A stretch of 64,000 bases of DNA from Mycteria americana (GCF_035582795.1 NC_134372.1:39160316-39224315); one strand, 5' to 3'; counted from the first letter of the stretch, positions 40,992 to 52,729 are shown. The notes: a model not told the origin generated them from the sequence alone. Numbers and translations are program-made.

Positions 40992-41640
40992 AAGGACAGC
41001 TTTCGATGCTAGACATAAAATACTTCCTATAGCAGAACTGCCATTACATTAGGCCAAGAAGATTTTGGCAATACTGAGAGATTTGTTGGTGTTTACTTGT
41101 AAACTTGTAGTTGTAGAGTTGCAAGAATGTCTTCCTTGTAATTAAAAAATAGCTTTTTGCCCTCAGAAACGTACTGTCCAAATTTAAGACAGGATAGATG
41201 GGTACAGGTGGTAGCCATAGAGTGCTACCAGCTCTAATTGGCAAAATTAATTTAGATATCGCAGCAGATTAGGGTATTAGGGAGGGATTTAAAGGAGGAT
41301 AATGAGGTAAATAACTTTGCAGTTCCTTCTAAATGCCAGTCCTTCATAATCAGGAAGGGCCTTGTAGCAGAAAGCACGTGAAAACAAGCAGGCAATAGCA
41401 GAGGGCATCCTGGTAGCTGATAGCGTGGTTGGAGCTGTATCACAAATGCTTACCAGTGCCAGCAGCGTGATGCGAGCTTCCAGCAGCACCAGGAATATAG
41501 CAAATGGTGCTGACGGCAGGGGGGAGTGGGGAGAGAACATAAATGCTGGCTTATACAATCCAAGCCACTCATATACATCTAAATTACTGTCTTGGAATAT
41601 GTTTAATGGCAAAGTAGTTGGGCAAGAATTTGGTTTTGGT

Positions 41641-41670
41641 TTTTTTTTTGGGGGGGGGGGGCGGGGGGGG
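41641..41670. repeat. T9-G12-C-G8 homopolymer junction
   Basis: Nine T, twelve G, one C and eight G in succession. It is a potential G-quadruplex former and resembles the C tracts near 36.1 kb and the G14 run at 46,501. Confidence 0.9.
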
Positions 41671-42007
41671 AAGTCAGTTTGTTTCAGTGTCTAATTTTGT
41701 CTTGAAGCAAACTTTCTTGTTTGCCCTCTGAAGGCAGCAGCCGAGCATGATGGGTCTCTGTGCAGGGCAGCGGTGCTGGCCGGAAGCGGCCTGCCAGGGC
41801 TGCTCTGGGATTTGTTTTCTTTTGATTATGGGAAAAATAACCCGAGATATTTCTGTGCATGCAGAGCATTCTTAATGACTGAAAAATCTGTTGTCAAGTC
41901 AGGACAAGGGGGAAGTGCCATCTTGAAAGACGACACAAATGTGTTTGGATTAGGTTAAAAAACCCAAACAAACTTATTTTTAGTGACTTCCAGAAGCTTC
42001 TACTGCC

Positions 42008-42031
42008 AAAAAAAAAAAAAAAAAAAAAAAA
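42008..42031. repeat. Poly(A) tract, 24 bases
   Basis: Uninterrupted A run without a recognisable upstream polyadenylation signal or retrocopied gene body. Confidence 0.9.
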
Positions 42032-42419
42032 GATAGTTGCACAGCTAAACCTGGACTTGCTGTGGTGGAACTTAGTGGAGTTCACTGCAATTCACAGCAG
42101 CAGGCACGAGAGGAGGGTCTCCTCCATGGCCTCCCAGAAATAATTACTGATCTCCTCCAGGCAAGAAACGTGGCAGAGGTGTTGTCAGGCCTCTTGGGGT
42201 TACACAACGTGGGGGGTTTGATGAGGCTTTGTGCCAGCCCCTGGCTCCGAACAGCCATCTTGGAAGAGGAGGAGAGGGATCGGTGGTGCTGCTCTTGCCT
42301 TTCTAATGCTTGCTTGGTAGCTGGCTCGACTGTGTGCTCTGGGAGGCACTGGGGAGGACGGAGTATGCTCCTCAGGGGTATCTGTTTTGAAATAACTTTG
42401 ATATTTCCACTGGAAAAGG

Positions 42420-42840
42420 TCCTCTGGTAACATTCCCATGTCCTTCAAAGTCAGTGCACTTGGCACCGTGCGGGAGGCTGAACGGTGGCCGTCTGCTCCT
42501 CAAACTGAGCAACTGGCTGGGTCACCTCTGGCTCTCCCACCTTTTGGCCTTCTTTATTTTAATTCAACATGCTGCAACTTTTTTTCAGCTGCGACCCAAG
42601 CACGACAAAACCCAGGAGGGTGCCTCTTGCCGTGCTCGCAAGCCCGTGCTTTGTTGCAGCAGGCTGCGGGGCGGTGTCTAGAAACAGTCGCCCAAAGCAG
42701 CACAGGAGTCTGACCCCCATCTTTTGCCATAGCCTGGCCCTGGCCTGTGCCCTGCCATGGCTGCAGCGGGCAGAGCTCATGGGTCCCGTTCCTGCCGCCT
42801 CTGCTGCCTGTCCTTGAGCGCATATCTGCGACTCGGAGAA
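42420..42840. promoter_or_regulatory. GC- and CpG-rich patch, weak CpG-island-like
   Basis: I count 18 CpG in about 420 bases at roughly 55 percent G+C (observed/expected about 0.55-0.6), well above the surrounding sequence. Open frames of 75-129 codons run on both strands, as expected where stop codons are rare, and none is recognised. A pyrimidine tract ending in TTTTTCAG at 42,580-42,588 is a plausible splice acceptor in plus orientation. It could be a regulatory element of an unannotated transcript, or just GC-rich spacer. Confidence 0.25.
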
Positions 42841-44682
42841 TTTCCTCACTGGTAAAATAGGATATTTAGTAAACTTCAGCTGGAGAAGGGAGTAAGGAAT
42901 AACGTGCACTGCCAGGTAGTGTGAAGAAACGTGCTTATGTACATGCAAGTGTTTTTATCACCTGCCTCCAAAGAATAATATTGGGATACACTTAAAATGC
43001 TCTGTAACCCTTTGCCAGTGAATCTCGGGTGGTCTGGTTCCCTCTAAAATGTGATCTTTGCACAAAATAGCTCTTCAGCCCACTTACACCTCTACATGTA
43101 GATTTATTATTTATATATATTGTGTATAATATAGACAAGTTCATATGTAGTAAGTTCATATATGTGGGTTTGGGGTTTTTTGAGGTGGGAGGTGCTGTTA
43201 GGACAAACAAAACCTTACTACTTCCATGAGCAGATACAAAGGACCATGTCCAGTGATAGTAGCGCTGCAGAGATTTTGGACGAAGTATCAAGAGACTGCT
43301 CTTGCACCACCGCGAGAGACAACAGCTCGCTTCGCTGGTGCTTTGCAAACAGGGATGGCAGCTGGCATGTTACATACAGTCCTGCTCACCTCTTCACTCC
43401 TGTTTAGTATGGAAGCGTTGCTGAGTCTCTGCAGCGTCTTCTCTACAGTGCTGCTTTCTTTTGGGCTGTGTGTTTATGTACAAGGGCAGTTGAATATCCA
43501 GCTCAAAGAAAACAGCAGTCTTTGGTACCTCCTGCTTTGCACTCCCTGATTGAGCCTGCTAAGCCTGCGAGCGAATTCCTGCTGCAGGAGATCCTTAGAC
43601 CTGGGGTGCAAATAGTAAAGCCATAAAATTTTAGGGAAAGGTGATATGGAAATTACTGACTGCAGTGCAGTAGGTGCCTGGCTTCATATTATCTTTTGGC
43701 TCATCAGCAAAGGAAAAGATTTCAGCTTTGAAGATATTATGATTAATGCAAAAAGGAATCAAGTCAAAGTTAAATTATATCATGAAATCCAGCATGCTTT
43801 ATCAAAGCATTGGCTGGAGGCTGCCAGAGCCATTGATTTAGCAGATTTTCTGCTATATGTTGCAGAATAAAATAAGAAATATTTAAAGAAAACTTTGTTT
43901 TGCTCCACCTTCCTTCTTTTTTGATTCAGTTTGGAAGGTGCAACAGCACATTCTTTAAGGACTTCTGCTCCATTTCAGAGGCATTCATGGGCTCTTCTAT
44001 ATAGACATTTTTATTAATTTTTTTCCCATTCTGATGGGGCTTCTGGAAAATAATTGGCCAATCACATATTAACTGGCAGTAAACTTATTCTTTTTTAAAA
44101 TAGTTTTTTCTGGCTTTTAAAAAAAATATGGATTTGGTCCAGAGTTTGGAAAATGTGCTGCGAGTAAGAGAGCAGCTAGCAGCTGACTGCAAGGAAAGTA
44201 AGTTTTGTAACTTTTTTTTTATATATTTTTTTTAAAATAGAGAATGAAATAATGTTTATAGCCAACTAAAGGAAAATCTTACTACAGCTGAATGCCTGTC
44301 ACTTTTACCATTGAGTGTGGTATATTGGGGTGATAAAAGAACAATGAGCCAAATAAACTGTAGGTATAGCTTTTACGGGTTGGGAATGTAGGCAGCAAAA
44401 GGTCTATTCCAAATGATAAGACACTGCTAGAAGCAATAGGGTGTGTTTAAAGTGACCATAATGATTGTTGGACCAAGACTTGCCATTTTGATAAAAGGGA
44501 TTCATGTGTGACAGAATGACCACTGGCAAGCAGCCTTTGCCGAGGTGCCACAGCCCTGTGCCTGGCAGGGTGCCGTCTTCCTCTTCTCCCTTGTTGGGAA
44601 ATGCCCTGATAAGGAACGGAAAAGTGAATGGTGCAGAAAGTTGTGATACTTTTTCTTCTTTTCTATTATTTTTCTGATATAG

Positions 44683-44874
44683 GAAGGAGGAGTGAGAAAA
44701 AGGACCAGCTCCCAGGTGAGCCCAGGCACAGCCAGCTGTGGAGGAGTGCCACCAGCATCCTTTTGGACGAGAGACAGCAGTTCCTGCTGCAGGACACTGG
44801 TGCCCTTTTTTTCCTCACCACTTTAAAGAAGCTCTGTGGAAAAAATTTTCTGGGAGCCATGTTCACTGGTAGAG
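44683..44874 (+). other. Exon-like cassette bounded by strong splice consensus, unrecognised
   Basis: A long pyrimidine tract (TTTTTCTTCTTTTCTATTATT at about 44,650) ends in GATATAG at 44,682. A 192-base segment follows and then AGAG|GTAAGTGC at 44,871-44,882, which is a near-perfect donor. One frame is open across all 64 codons (residues such as LWRSATSILLDERQQFLLQD), and 192 is a multiple of three, so the cassette would be phase-symmetric. A second donor-like CAG|GTGAGC lies inside at 44,713-44,721. I do not recognise the peptide and see no partner exon with matching phase nearby. It could be a chance arrangement, a non-coding RNA exon or an orphan coding exon. Confidence 0.15.
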
Positions 44875-46500
44875 GTAAGTGCAGTTAAACACATGGCTTG
44901 CAGGTATTGCAGGTAAGTCTTTTTGCTCTCTCCTCAGTGTTGCACCCTGCCATGCATGCCATTTTCATTTTTTTTCCCTACTTGGTTGCTGCATCCAGCC
45001 TTACACACAGTGTGTGACCTTTGCAAACTTCAGGTAAAGGCCCTTAGGTGAGACTGGAGCCAAACAATAACTGACCTTCACAGAGCAGAATTTATTGCTG
45101 CTTTATTTCCCCTCTGGTAAGCTTGTCGCATTTGACTCATGAAGCTTTCAGCTGCAGGATTTAGGTGGTAAAAGACACAGCTTGATACAATAATTTTCTT
45201 CCCTAATGCCCTGTCTCACACAGAGCATGAGACGCTCTCATTTAGCACGAACCAGCACAGCTTCCTTGGTTTTAGCGGTGCAAGACCCATTTACACTAGT
45301 TGGGAACTGCGCGTATCACTGTTTCCTTACTGTGCCTGGAAGCACCAAGGGGAGCCTCTGGCTTTCATTTGCCTCGCCAGAGCAGCTAGTAATTAACGGA
45401 TCAGTTGGCTTTAACATTCCTGCAATAGTTTAAATGTGCCAAATTTTTAATGAACAGGGGGTTTTTTGATAGTCCATTTAACCACTTGAATTACTGTAAC
45501 TAACCAATGCAGTACTTGTTCTTCGAGGTGATGACTTCCCAGACATGTACATACAAATGTGGGGTTTTGTGGATTTTTTTTTTTTTTTCAGCTGTGACAC
45601 AAACCTTTAAGAATTTGTTCTTAAATGTGTTGCTGGATAGACACTTATTTTATCATTTCTGGCAAACCAGTTCTCCACATGGTTTCTTACTTTTTGTACA
45701 GTTTTCAGTTTGTGCTTCTCCTATGTTTGTGTGAGCATAGTGATTTATGTATTTTCTTCTGATGGGACAGAAACTGACAGCACGGAGAAAATGCAGGTAC
45801 AGCAGAAATGCGCTAGTTCTTATTATGTGCTCTTAATAAACAACATGGCAACTTATTTTTGCTGTCTCAGTGTTAAGTGAAGAGATGGAGAGACCTGCAT
45901 TGAGCACTAGGATAGGATCTTAAATGAATTTTGAACACTAAGAAAATATTTTTGGTCTTCTGGAGTTTTACCAAAAATTGTGGTTAACTCCATAGCTTTT
46001 AAAATACGTAATTCAGCTGCTGATGAGCCCAGCGGTGGTGATGGAGGCATAAGCTGCAATTTATTCCAGAAACCAATGCCCTCTGCTTAATGGGTGACAC
46101 TTTCATGTCCCGCTTAGGCATTCAGAGAAGACTGAGGTGTCCCGCCCAACATCCAGCTCTCGCTCACTATTTCCAGACCTTGCTTAGTAGTTCCTCCTTC
46201 AAAGTTTCATATCTGTAAGTGAACTCCAAGCACGAGGTTGTAGCACCAGCTGGGATCATAGTCTGGCAAATTCAGCTAAATTCAGTGCTTTTTAAGGCTG
46301 CATGAAATAGACCTGCAAGTGGGGCAGCAAGCAGGGAGAAGCTGCATTCAGAGTAACAAGGTCCGAGTTCTTGGATGGGAGAGTGGCTGTAATTGCAGAT
46401 TACTGTCCTTTGCTTTTAAATAGATTTCAGAAGTAAAGGTGTCTGTTGCTATGTTCCAATGTTTAATGTAAATAAATTGGTGATTGAAATGAGGATGTTT

Positions 46501-46519
46501 GGGGGGGGGGGGGGAGGGG
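46501..46519. repeat. Poly(G) tract
   Basis: Fourteen G, an A, then four G. Potential G-quadruplex; length uncertain for technical reasons. Confidence 0.9.
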
Positions 46520-46880
46520 ATCACAGATGTTGCCTTTGCAAAAAACCATGCCAGCCCAAAACGCTTGCAAACTGCAGCACTCATACTCGAGCTGAACTTG
46601 GTTGTATTGTTTTCAGCAGGGCCCTGGTTCTTTGTCTTTCTACATTTGCTAGCCTCTGCCACCTTCTTCTCCTCTTAGCTGGTGTGAAGTTAAAGGCATG
46701 GGCATGGGTGATGCAGCCAGCTGGTGCCTTGGAAAGAAACTGCAATGCCAAATGTGAACACTGAGCAGCTTTGTTACTACCTGTCAGACTGGGCCAATTA
46801 AGAAATGCTGTTGCAGTAGGAATGAGATTGCAATTCCAGCTTCCCCAAGGGAATATTTAAGGTATTACAGATATAAGGTG

Positions 46881-46916
46881 CTATATATGTATGTGTGTAT
46901 ATACACACACACACAT
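46881..46916. repeat. TA/TG/CA microsatellite
   Basis: Alternating purine-pyrimidine sequence (TATATATGTATGTGTGTATATACACACACACACA-like, written here only as its composition) able to form a cruciform or Z-DNA. It lies just upstream of a short CR1 tail, and TG-rich sequence continues to 46,940. Confidence 0.85.
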
Positions 46917-46937
46917 ATTTTGCTTTGAGTGTGTGTG

Positions 46938-47010
46938 TTGGTGGTGGGGTGTTGCACCAGATGACCTCTCAAAGTCTTGTCCAACCTCACTTACCCTATG
47001 AATCTATGAA
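46938..47010 (+). mobile_element. Short CR1 LINE 3' tail fragment
   Basis: Only the last 70 or so bases of a CR1 element remain. The words GCACCAGATGACCTCTCAAA, GTCCAACCTCACTTACC and CTATGAATCTATGAA match the avian CR1 3' UTR pattern (GGACCAGATGACCTC...TTCCAACCTCA...ATTCTATGATTCTATGA). No ORF2 sequence is present. It may be an extremely 5'-truncated insertion or the remnant of a deleted one. Confidence 0.8.
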
Positions 47011-48784
47011 CTAGGGGGACTAAAAGCTGAATAACAGGGATGTGAGCTGAAGGCAGCCTCACCAGCTTAGTTTACACATTCCTCATGGTTCCCAGCATGA
47101 GCCAGTCACCAGCGTCTCTGGTTCAGCCCTGGGATGACTTGGAAAAATCCTTGTTCTACTCAATAGCTGCAAGGTGAAGGGTGCAGACCTGGGGACGGCT
47201 GGTGAGGTGAAGAGCAGGGCTAGCAAAGCCCTCCCAAGTAATCTGCATGCCAGATTTAGCAACCATGTGTCATGCAACAGCTTCCAGTTACACACTGCCC
47301 TGTGGCTCAGATGCCATGCCAGGGAGTCCTATGATACTGTAGACTTCTGTGGTACTCCCCTCTGGGAGCGGGGTCCTGACTCACACCCTTCCTGCAGTGA
47401 ACGTATGTTCATTTTCCAGTATGTGTTTCCTGCAAGGAGGCCTGCGAGGGGCAGTTAATATTTTAAAGTAAGTACTCTGTTCTTTCAACCAGGCTGGTTA
47501 TGGCTTGGTATAAATTCTTGCTGCATTAAGAATATGTCCTAGATTTTATTGACTACATTTGTGTCACCCACGTGGTGAGGCACTGTTAAAATGCTTTCAG
47601 TTGGCCAGTCTTTGTGCCTTTTTTTTTTTCCCTCTTCTGCAAGGAGGGCATGAATTTCTCATTTTGAATGAATTTTAAAAAATTACAAGAGTGAGAAAAT
47701 AGCATGTATGTGAAGGCCCTACAGAAGTGTGGTACATCTGTTTCAAAGCACAGAAGTGCAGACCGTGTCCCTAAAACAATTGTGGCATTTGTAACTCTTT
47801 CCATTCCGTCTGTGCAAAAGAAAAATTTGCCAAAATAGCCATTGTGTGAAAACCACCAGTAAGTTTCATTTGCAAATGTGAAGTCATTTGTACTTTGCAA
47901 AGCCAGGGTGGCAGAGCTGCAGAGCAGGCTGCTTTGGAGGAGAGGGTGGCATCACACTGAAGTAGTAGTTTGTGAATGTTTGGCTTCCACAAGCCACTGG
48001 AGGAAAGAGCATCCACAAGGATGGTACACTGACCAGCTTAATGGAAAGGAAACTCACTGAATATGAGGAAACTAGGAAGAAACTGGTTCTTGTACACTTT
48101 CCCCAGGCATCCACTTTTGGCCGTAGTTGGAGACAAGACACCAGCACTGGTGAATCTTTTGCCTGACAGACATAGCTGCTCTTGCAGGACCACTGTGTGC
48201 GGAAGGTAAATGTGACCAAGCTCCCACCTGTGCCATGAAGCTGGAGACAAGGAAGTAGCAAAGAGCTTCAGAAAGGTAAAATATATAAAAAAGCATCTTT
48301 TCTATCCTATTGGCACTCTGGCCATGGTTTCTGAATTACTGTGACTTAGCAAGAAAATTCAGAAAATTCCCCAAACCCAAGGTCTGAGTGCTTAAAGCTA
48401 TGCAAGTTCATAGCCCAGGCAAGTACTTCTCTTCTGGAACACAAAAAAAAAAAAAAAAAAAAAGTCTTGAAAAGGAAGTGTTCCTCAATACTGACTGTCC
48501 TACATGTGAACTAGCCAGACTGGTTGAAGCTTAATTAAAAATTGCCAGAGTGGCTAAATTCTTTTCCAAGCACAGCTGCAAACTGTTAGCTGTGGGCATA
48601 TTTTAGACCTTAATTAGTAACACTTGCACTGGAGGACCAAAATCTTTCATGAATGCAGCTGCAATCAATTAATATCAGTTAGGCATTTCTGTAGGCAATA
48701 CAAGGGTCTCCTGAAAATTGTTTTAGTGCCCACCTAGATTAAAAAAAATAAAATACTTGTATGCAACACACTACAAAATCAAAG
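47011..48784. other. Spacer between CR1 tail and the WTIP 3' end
   Basis: Non-coding DNA just past the inferred WTIP polyadenylation site. Open frames on both strands (up to 125 codons at 47,884-48,261, minus strand) are unrecognised. A 21-base A run sits at 48,443-48,463. A CA-rich block at 48,764-48,773 reads as TAGTGTGTTG on the minus strand and fits the GT-rich downstream element of the WTIP polyadenylation site. Confidence 0.55.
48443..48463. repeat. Poly(A) tract, 21 bases
   Basis: Uninterrupted A run in the spacer downstream of WTIP; simple sequence only. Confidence 0.9.
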
Positions 48785-48806
48785 ATAACTACAAAATGTC
48801 TTTATT
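48764..48806 (-). terminator. WTIP: WTIP distal polyadenylation site
   Basis: On the minus strand a canonical AATAAA occupies 48,806-48,801. About 28 bases further on it is followed by the GT-rich element TAGTGTGTTG (48,773-48,764). Cleavage would fall near 48,780-48,790. This is the most complete poly(A) signal arrangement I found downstream of the WTIP stop codon. Other AATAAA words in the UTR lie at 49,885-49,890, 51,489-51,499 (two overlapping) and 51,536-51,541 and could give shorter messages. The assignment as the distal site is inference from sequence alone. Confidence 0.6.
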
Positions 48807-49023
48807 GAAAAAAGCAGATTATAGCATCTAAGGTTAAATGAAACTTCTGACTTTAATATTAAATAACTTAAGATGATAGCAAGTAGCTTCTTCTTTAGAT
48901 AAATAAATCTACATTTCCCAATTTTTTTCTTAACAATCAAGGGAATCAAACACTGAAACACAAAACCACAAGTAATTCTAAAGACTAAAAGACAGAAGCA
49001 CATTGAGAGGTTTTACAAGGATA

Positions 49024-49031
49024 TATATACA
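49024..49031 (-). promoter_or_regulatory. Pumilio-type motif TGTATATA
   Basis: Exact match to TGTANATA on the transcript strand, about 0.22 kb before the distal poly(A) signal of the inferred WTIP 3' UTR. Confidence 0.45.
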
Positions 49032-49391
49032 AAAATAGTTAAACTAATGTATATTTTCAGCATGTAAACTAGTTACATGATATACAAACTGGGAATTTAT
49101 ATATTTCCTACAAAATAAAAATCAACGTTGGTCCAAGTTCTTGGAAGAAAACTATATTCTTTTAAAGAAAATGAAAATATTTCTCAAATGAAAACTTAAT
49201 TTAAGTCAAATTATATACTCTAGTTACGGCATTAGTTACAGGATGAATCACAAACTTTTAAACTTTTCTTGAAACACAAGAAAGCAGCTTTTGTCTCCTT
49301 TAGAGCTTTGGTTTACTTAACTACTCTGGAATTTCTGGTCTTAAAGAGCTCCTCTAACCATGTTTTCCTTTTGAAGCTCCACCTTACAAAA

Positions 49392-49399
49392 TATATACA
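49392..49399 (-). promoter_or_regulatory. Pumilio-type motif TGTATATA
   Basis: Exact TGTANATA match on the transcript strand. It is embedded in a short TG/TA-rich stretch, so it could also be simple-sequence coincidence. Confidence 0.35.
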
Positions 49400-50265
49400 C
49401 ACACGTGCACACAAGTGAAAGGAAAAGGAAAGAAACCCAAACAAACCCTCTTTGAAAGCTCAATTATCTGAATGCATTCTTTTGTTTTGTTTTCAAATTA
49501 TCATTTTGGTCCTTTGGAACGCGTCCTCCAGCGCATGAGGGACTCTGAATCGCCTACAACAGCTTTGTGCTGTAGGGACCTTTGTAAGATTCCTTACCAA
49601 AATGGAAAGGTGTAGTCCTGATGCAAATGAGAGCAAGTTGTTACTGTTTTAACTTTATGGAAATGTTCTGAAAGTACAGCAAAGGCATCTGAAGAACAAG
49701 CACATCGTAAAATGAACTCTAGAAAGTTTACATTTGTGTTGAACTAATTTAACATAAGAATACTCCTTAAGAAAATAATTAAAGGAAGCTTTCTCATTTA
49801 CGTAATTCCCCAGACAGGAGGTAGAATGTGCAGAAACCGTCACTAGCACTAAAGAGTACAGCACATCATTATTTTAGATTTGCTTTTATTTTTTGATTGA
49901 AGAAGAAGAAAAAAAAAATTAAAAAAAAAAACCCAAAACAAACCCCCAAAAATCCCTGGCAAATTTTACTCAAGGTGTCCAGTTTTTATGCTAAATGCTG
50001 GAAAAGCAAAGCTGTATTTCATTCTATAGTAATGGAATGCACCTGTCTAGAAAACACTGGAACAACAACTGCTACTTTCTGGTTTTAAACAAATCACTTA
50101 CTCTATATAGAACTATTACCTTTTGATATTTTTACCATGTTGATACTTAGCACATTGGAACTGAGTAGAACTACAAGAGACTGACAAATTAACATGTGAA
50201 ATGGAGTTAAATAAGTACTCTGTTCTACAGTATGCTTGTTTTCAAAAAAAGAAGAAAAGGTAGAG

Positions 50266-50273
50266 TATGTACA
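50266..50273 (-). promoter_or_regulatory. Pumilio-type motif TGTACATA
   Basis: Exact TGTANATA match on the transcript strand within the inferred WTIP 3' UTR, in non-repetitive sequence. Confidence 0.45.
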
Positions 50274-51758
50274 TGTTAGCGTGCTGTCCCTTGGAAACTA
50301 TGTTGGAGTGGAGGCTTAAGCTTGCTGCTGAAGGAGGCAAAGTGCTAAGGAAGGTACTGGCAGAAGACTGGGCTGAGCACCAGAGTAAGTCACCTCCATC
50401 TCTGGCCACTGTCATTTTGAAGGTTTTGCTTCTATACTGGTAGAGCAAAGCGGTTTTCCAGTACAGTGAGTACTGGTATGGGATGACTTGCTCACAGGAA
50501 CAGACCTAAACCTTCTCTGTGTATTTTAATGATTGCTTTCTAAATTTTGGTTCCTTAATATATATATTGTAAAGACAAGCACGTAAAAATGCCTCAAAGC
50601 TAAATGTGGTCCAAAGCAGTTTCCTTAAATGGAAGAAGTATTACATGGTAGCTGATGCTAAAAGTTTATCCTGAAGCTCTGATATCTTCCATGTTTGTAA
50701 TAACCTTAAGGAAGTGACCTAGTCATACAATCCAATTTAAGGCAAATTTTTTTCCCTTTTTTCTGGTGAGAGGCACATTACTTCCACTTCCTTCTGAGGC
50801 TGGGCTGGTGACTACAGACACAGAGGTAGTGTTTGCAACTGCAGAAAAAGTGTGCATGCACCCAATGTCTTCTCTTTTGCAGGCCAGGCCTCTTAGGTCA
50901 CACTGTAGAAATGGGGCACTAATTGCACTGTAAATTCCTTCAAAACATGGCTATCGCAGTAAATATGTTAATTATAAACTGATAGAGATTAATTAGAAAA
51001 TGACTTTTTAAAGGAGCATGTGACTTGCCAAGGAGCAGTCAGTAGGACAGGTTAATCTAGGCCAATGGAAGTTTGGCAAAAGTTCAGGAAACATACCCTT
51101 TGTTCCTTACTAACAGAAAAAAAAATAGCTCACAGGAATTTTTCCTGCCCCCCCTTCTTCCCCCATAAGGAAATTCCAGACTATCAAAAAGTTCTGTTAA
51201 GGGAGTTAATTATTCCACTTAGGAATTAGTGTCCATTGGATGTTCTTTGTACTCTTCAAGAGCACCACAAATGGCTTTCAAAAAATCAATGGAGCATAAG
51301 AAACTAAACTGCAATGGTGTTGCCAAATAAGTCAAGTCATTTCATCAGTCTGCATGCTGAATTTAACATGGGATCATTTCCGAATGGATCGGTCAGATTC
51401 TCGACATGTTGAGAACTGGCATGGAAACATCCCAATTTACACATGCGGAGAATCTGGTCTGGTATCTCCACTTCCTCTGGAGCAGAATTTTATTTTATTG
51501 TAAGTTTGGATACAGTTAAAGACAGCAATGATGGATTTATTTAAAATATAGATTCAGGAAGGCTGGATCAATTCTCATGAGAATGCAAGGAATTTTTTAA
51601 ACATACAGATGTGTGATTTGCATGTAAATCATCAACACATGGTAGAAAACAAACCATAAAAAAAGATTCATCTAACTTCCTATATGGAAGACATATATTT
51701 CCCCAGAGCTCTGAGGTTACTGTAAAAGCTTATGCAAAATATGAAAGTGTGTACATTC

Positions 51759-51766
51759 TATGTACA
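51759..51766 (-). promoter_or_regulatory. Pumilio-type motif TGTACATA
   Basis: Exact TGTANATA match on the transcript strand, immediately next to a second TGTACA-containing word (GAATGTACACAC), upstream of the proximal AATAAA words at 51.5 kb. Confidence 0.45.
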
Positions 51767-52721
51767 TCTAATACTTGTTATAAAATACCAATGTTTCAAT
51801 GGTCTGACTCTCTAAATTATTATTTCTGCTAAACTGTGCTTTGTTTCCCAATGAAGACAATCACTGTAATCAGTTAAAAAGTACATCTCGAAAAGAACAC
51901 AAAGCTGAAAAGATAATACAAAAACCACCGTCCCGCTCTTTTTTTTAATAACGTCTCAACATACAATCATAAAGCAGTTGGTAACAAATGAAGTCTTGTA
52001 TAAAACAAGTAGTATAAAGACAAGTGTACCTTTGCATAGAAAGGGGCTGCTAACCCTATTAAACAAAAAACAGGTTTAAAAGATGAATTCTTTAGTAAGT
52101 GCCAAATCATCAAGTTGATATGAATGCATTTTGAAACCATGGCTACATTTGTACATGGCAAGCAATCACAGAGGTCTGTAACTTTCTTCAACTGTTATGA
52201 CCCTGCATGTGCCAATCTTTTGGATATATTCCTCTGCAATGTGGTTTTTATATGAGATGCTTGCCATATTTCTTTAACAAGCTAAATAGTCTTTGGATGA
52301 CTGTGGAACCTTGTCAGATGGAAAGCTGGCCTGACGCTTCTTCACAGAGTGCCATTATTTAATCCATACTGAAAGCTGGCATTGCTAAAAACACTTGTTT
52401 GCTTCCTATTCACTACTTCTGGGAGTCTAAGTTTTAAAAAAATGTCAGACTGTATTCTCTAAGACCAGAATTCAACAAAACTAGCTAAAATGCTAGCATT
52501 TATCTTATCATGCTTGCTGCAATATGATAAGGTGCTAACTTTTGGAAAGTAATTCTACACTCCTTACTTGGGCAAAATCTCCACTGAAGGAAAGTGAGTA
52601 GGGAGTGCAGAGCAGCCCTTTGTACCATTGTTTTTAGAAATGCTGCCATTTACAGTTTAGTGGTGAATTATTTGTTCAAGTAGACAGTGTCTCAGTGAAA
52701 ATGTCTAGATAAAAGAATGCA

Positions 52722-52729
52722 TATGTACA
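52722..52729 (-). promoter_or_regulatory. Pumilio-type motif TGTACATA
   Basis: Exact TGTANATA match about 150 bases after the WTIP stop codon, so it would be retained in any poly(A) isoform. Confidence 0.45.

Larger units (their letters stand above)
30177..46937. other. Intergenic DNA, no supported gene
   Basis: The largest uninterrupted non-coding stretch. Items inside it are a CpG-dense patch with long C runs (about 36,095-36,442), a pyrimidine-rich CT/T tract at about 38,401-38,445, and a T-rich tract at 40,952-40,991. There is also a T9-G12-C-G8 tract at 41,641-41,670, a 24-base A run at 42,008-42,031, a GC- and CpG-rich patch at 42,420-42,840, a possible conserved non-coding block near 43,700-43,870, and an exon-like open cassette at 44,683-44,874. 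None of the open frames (up to about 134 codons) resembles a family I know. Confidence 0.55.

Noticed and set aside
41289..41612. 107-codon minus-strand frame with hydrophobic stretches, considered as a membrane-protein exon or decayed transposon.
   Set aside because: No flanking exons and no family resemblance; the frame ends in AT-rich sequence without a splice donor.
42559..42948. 129-codon minus-strand frame with possible promoter context.
   Set aside because: Rich in repeats of C, A and R from GC-rich sequence, not recognised, and opposed by equally long frames on the plus strand.
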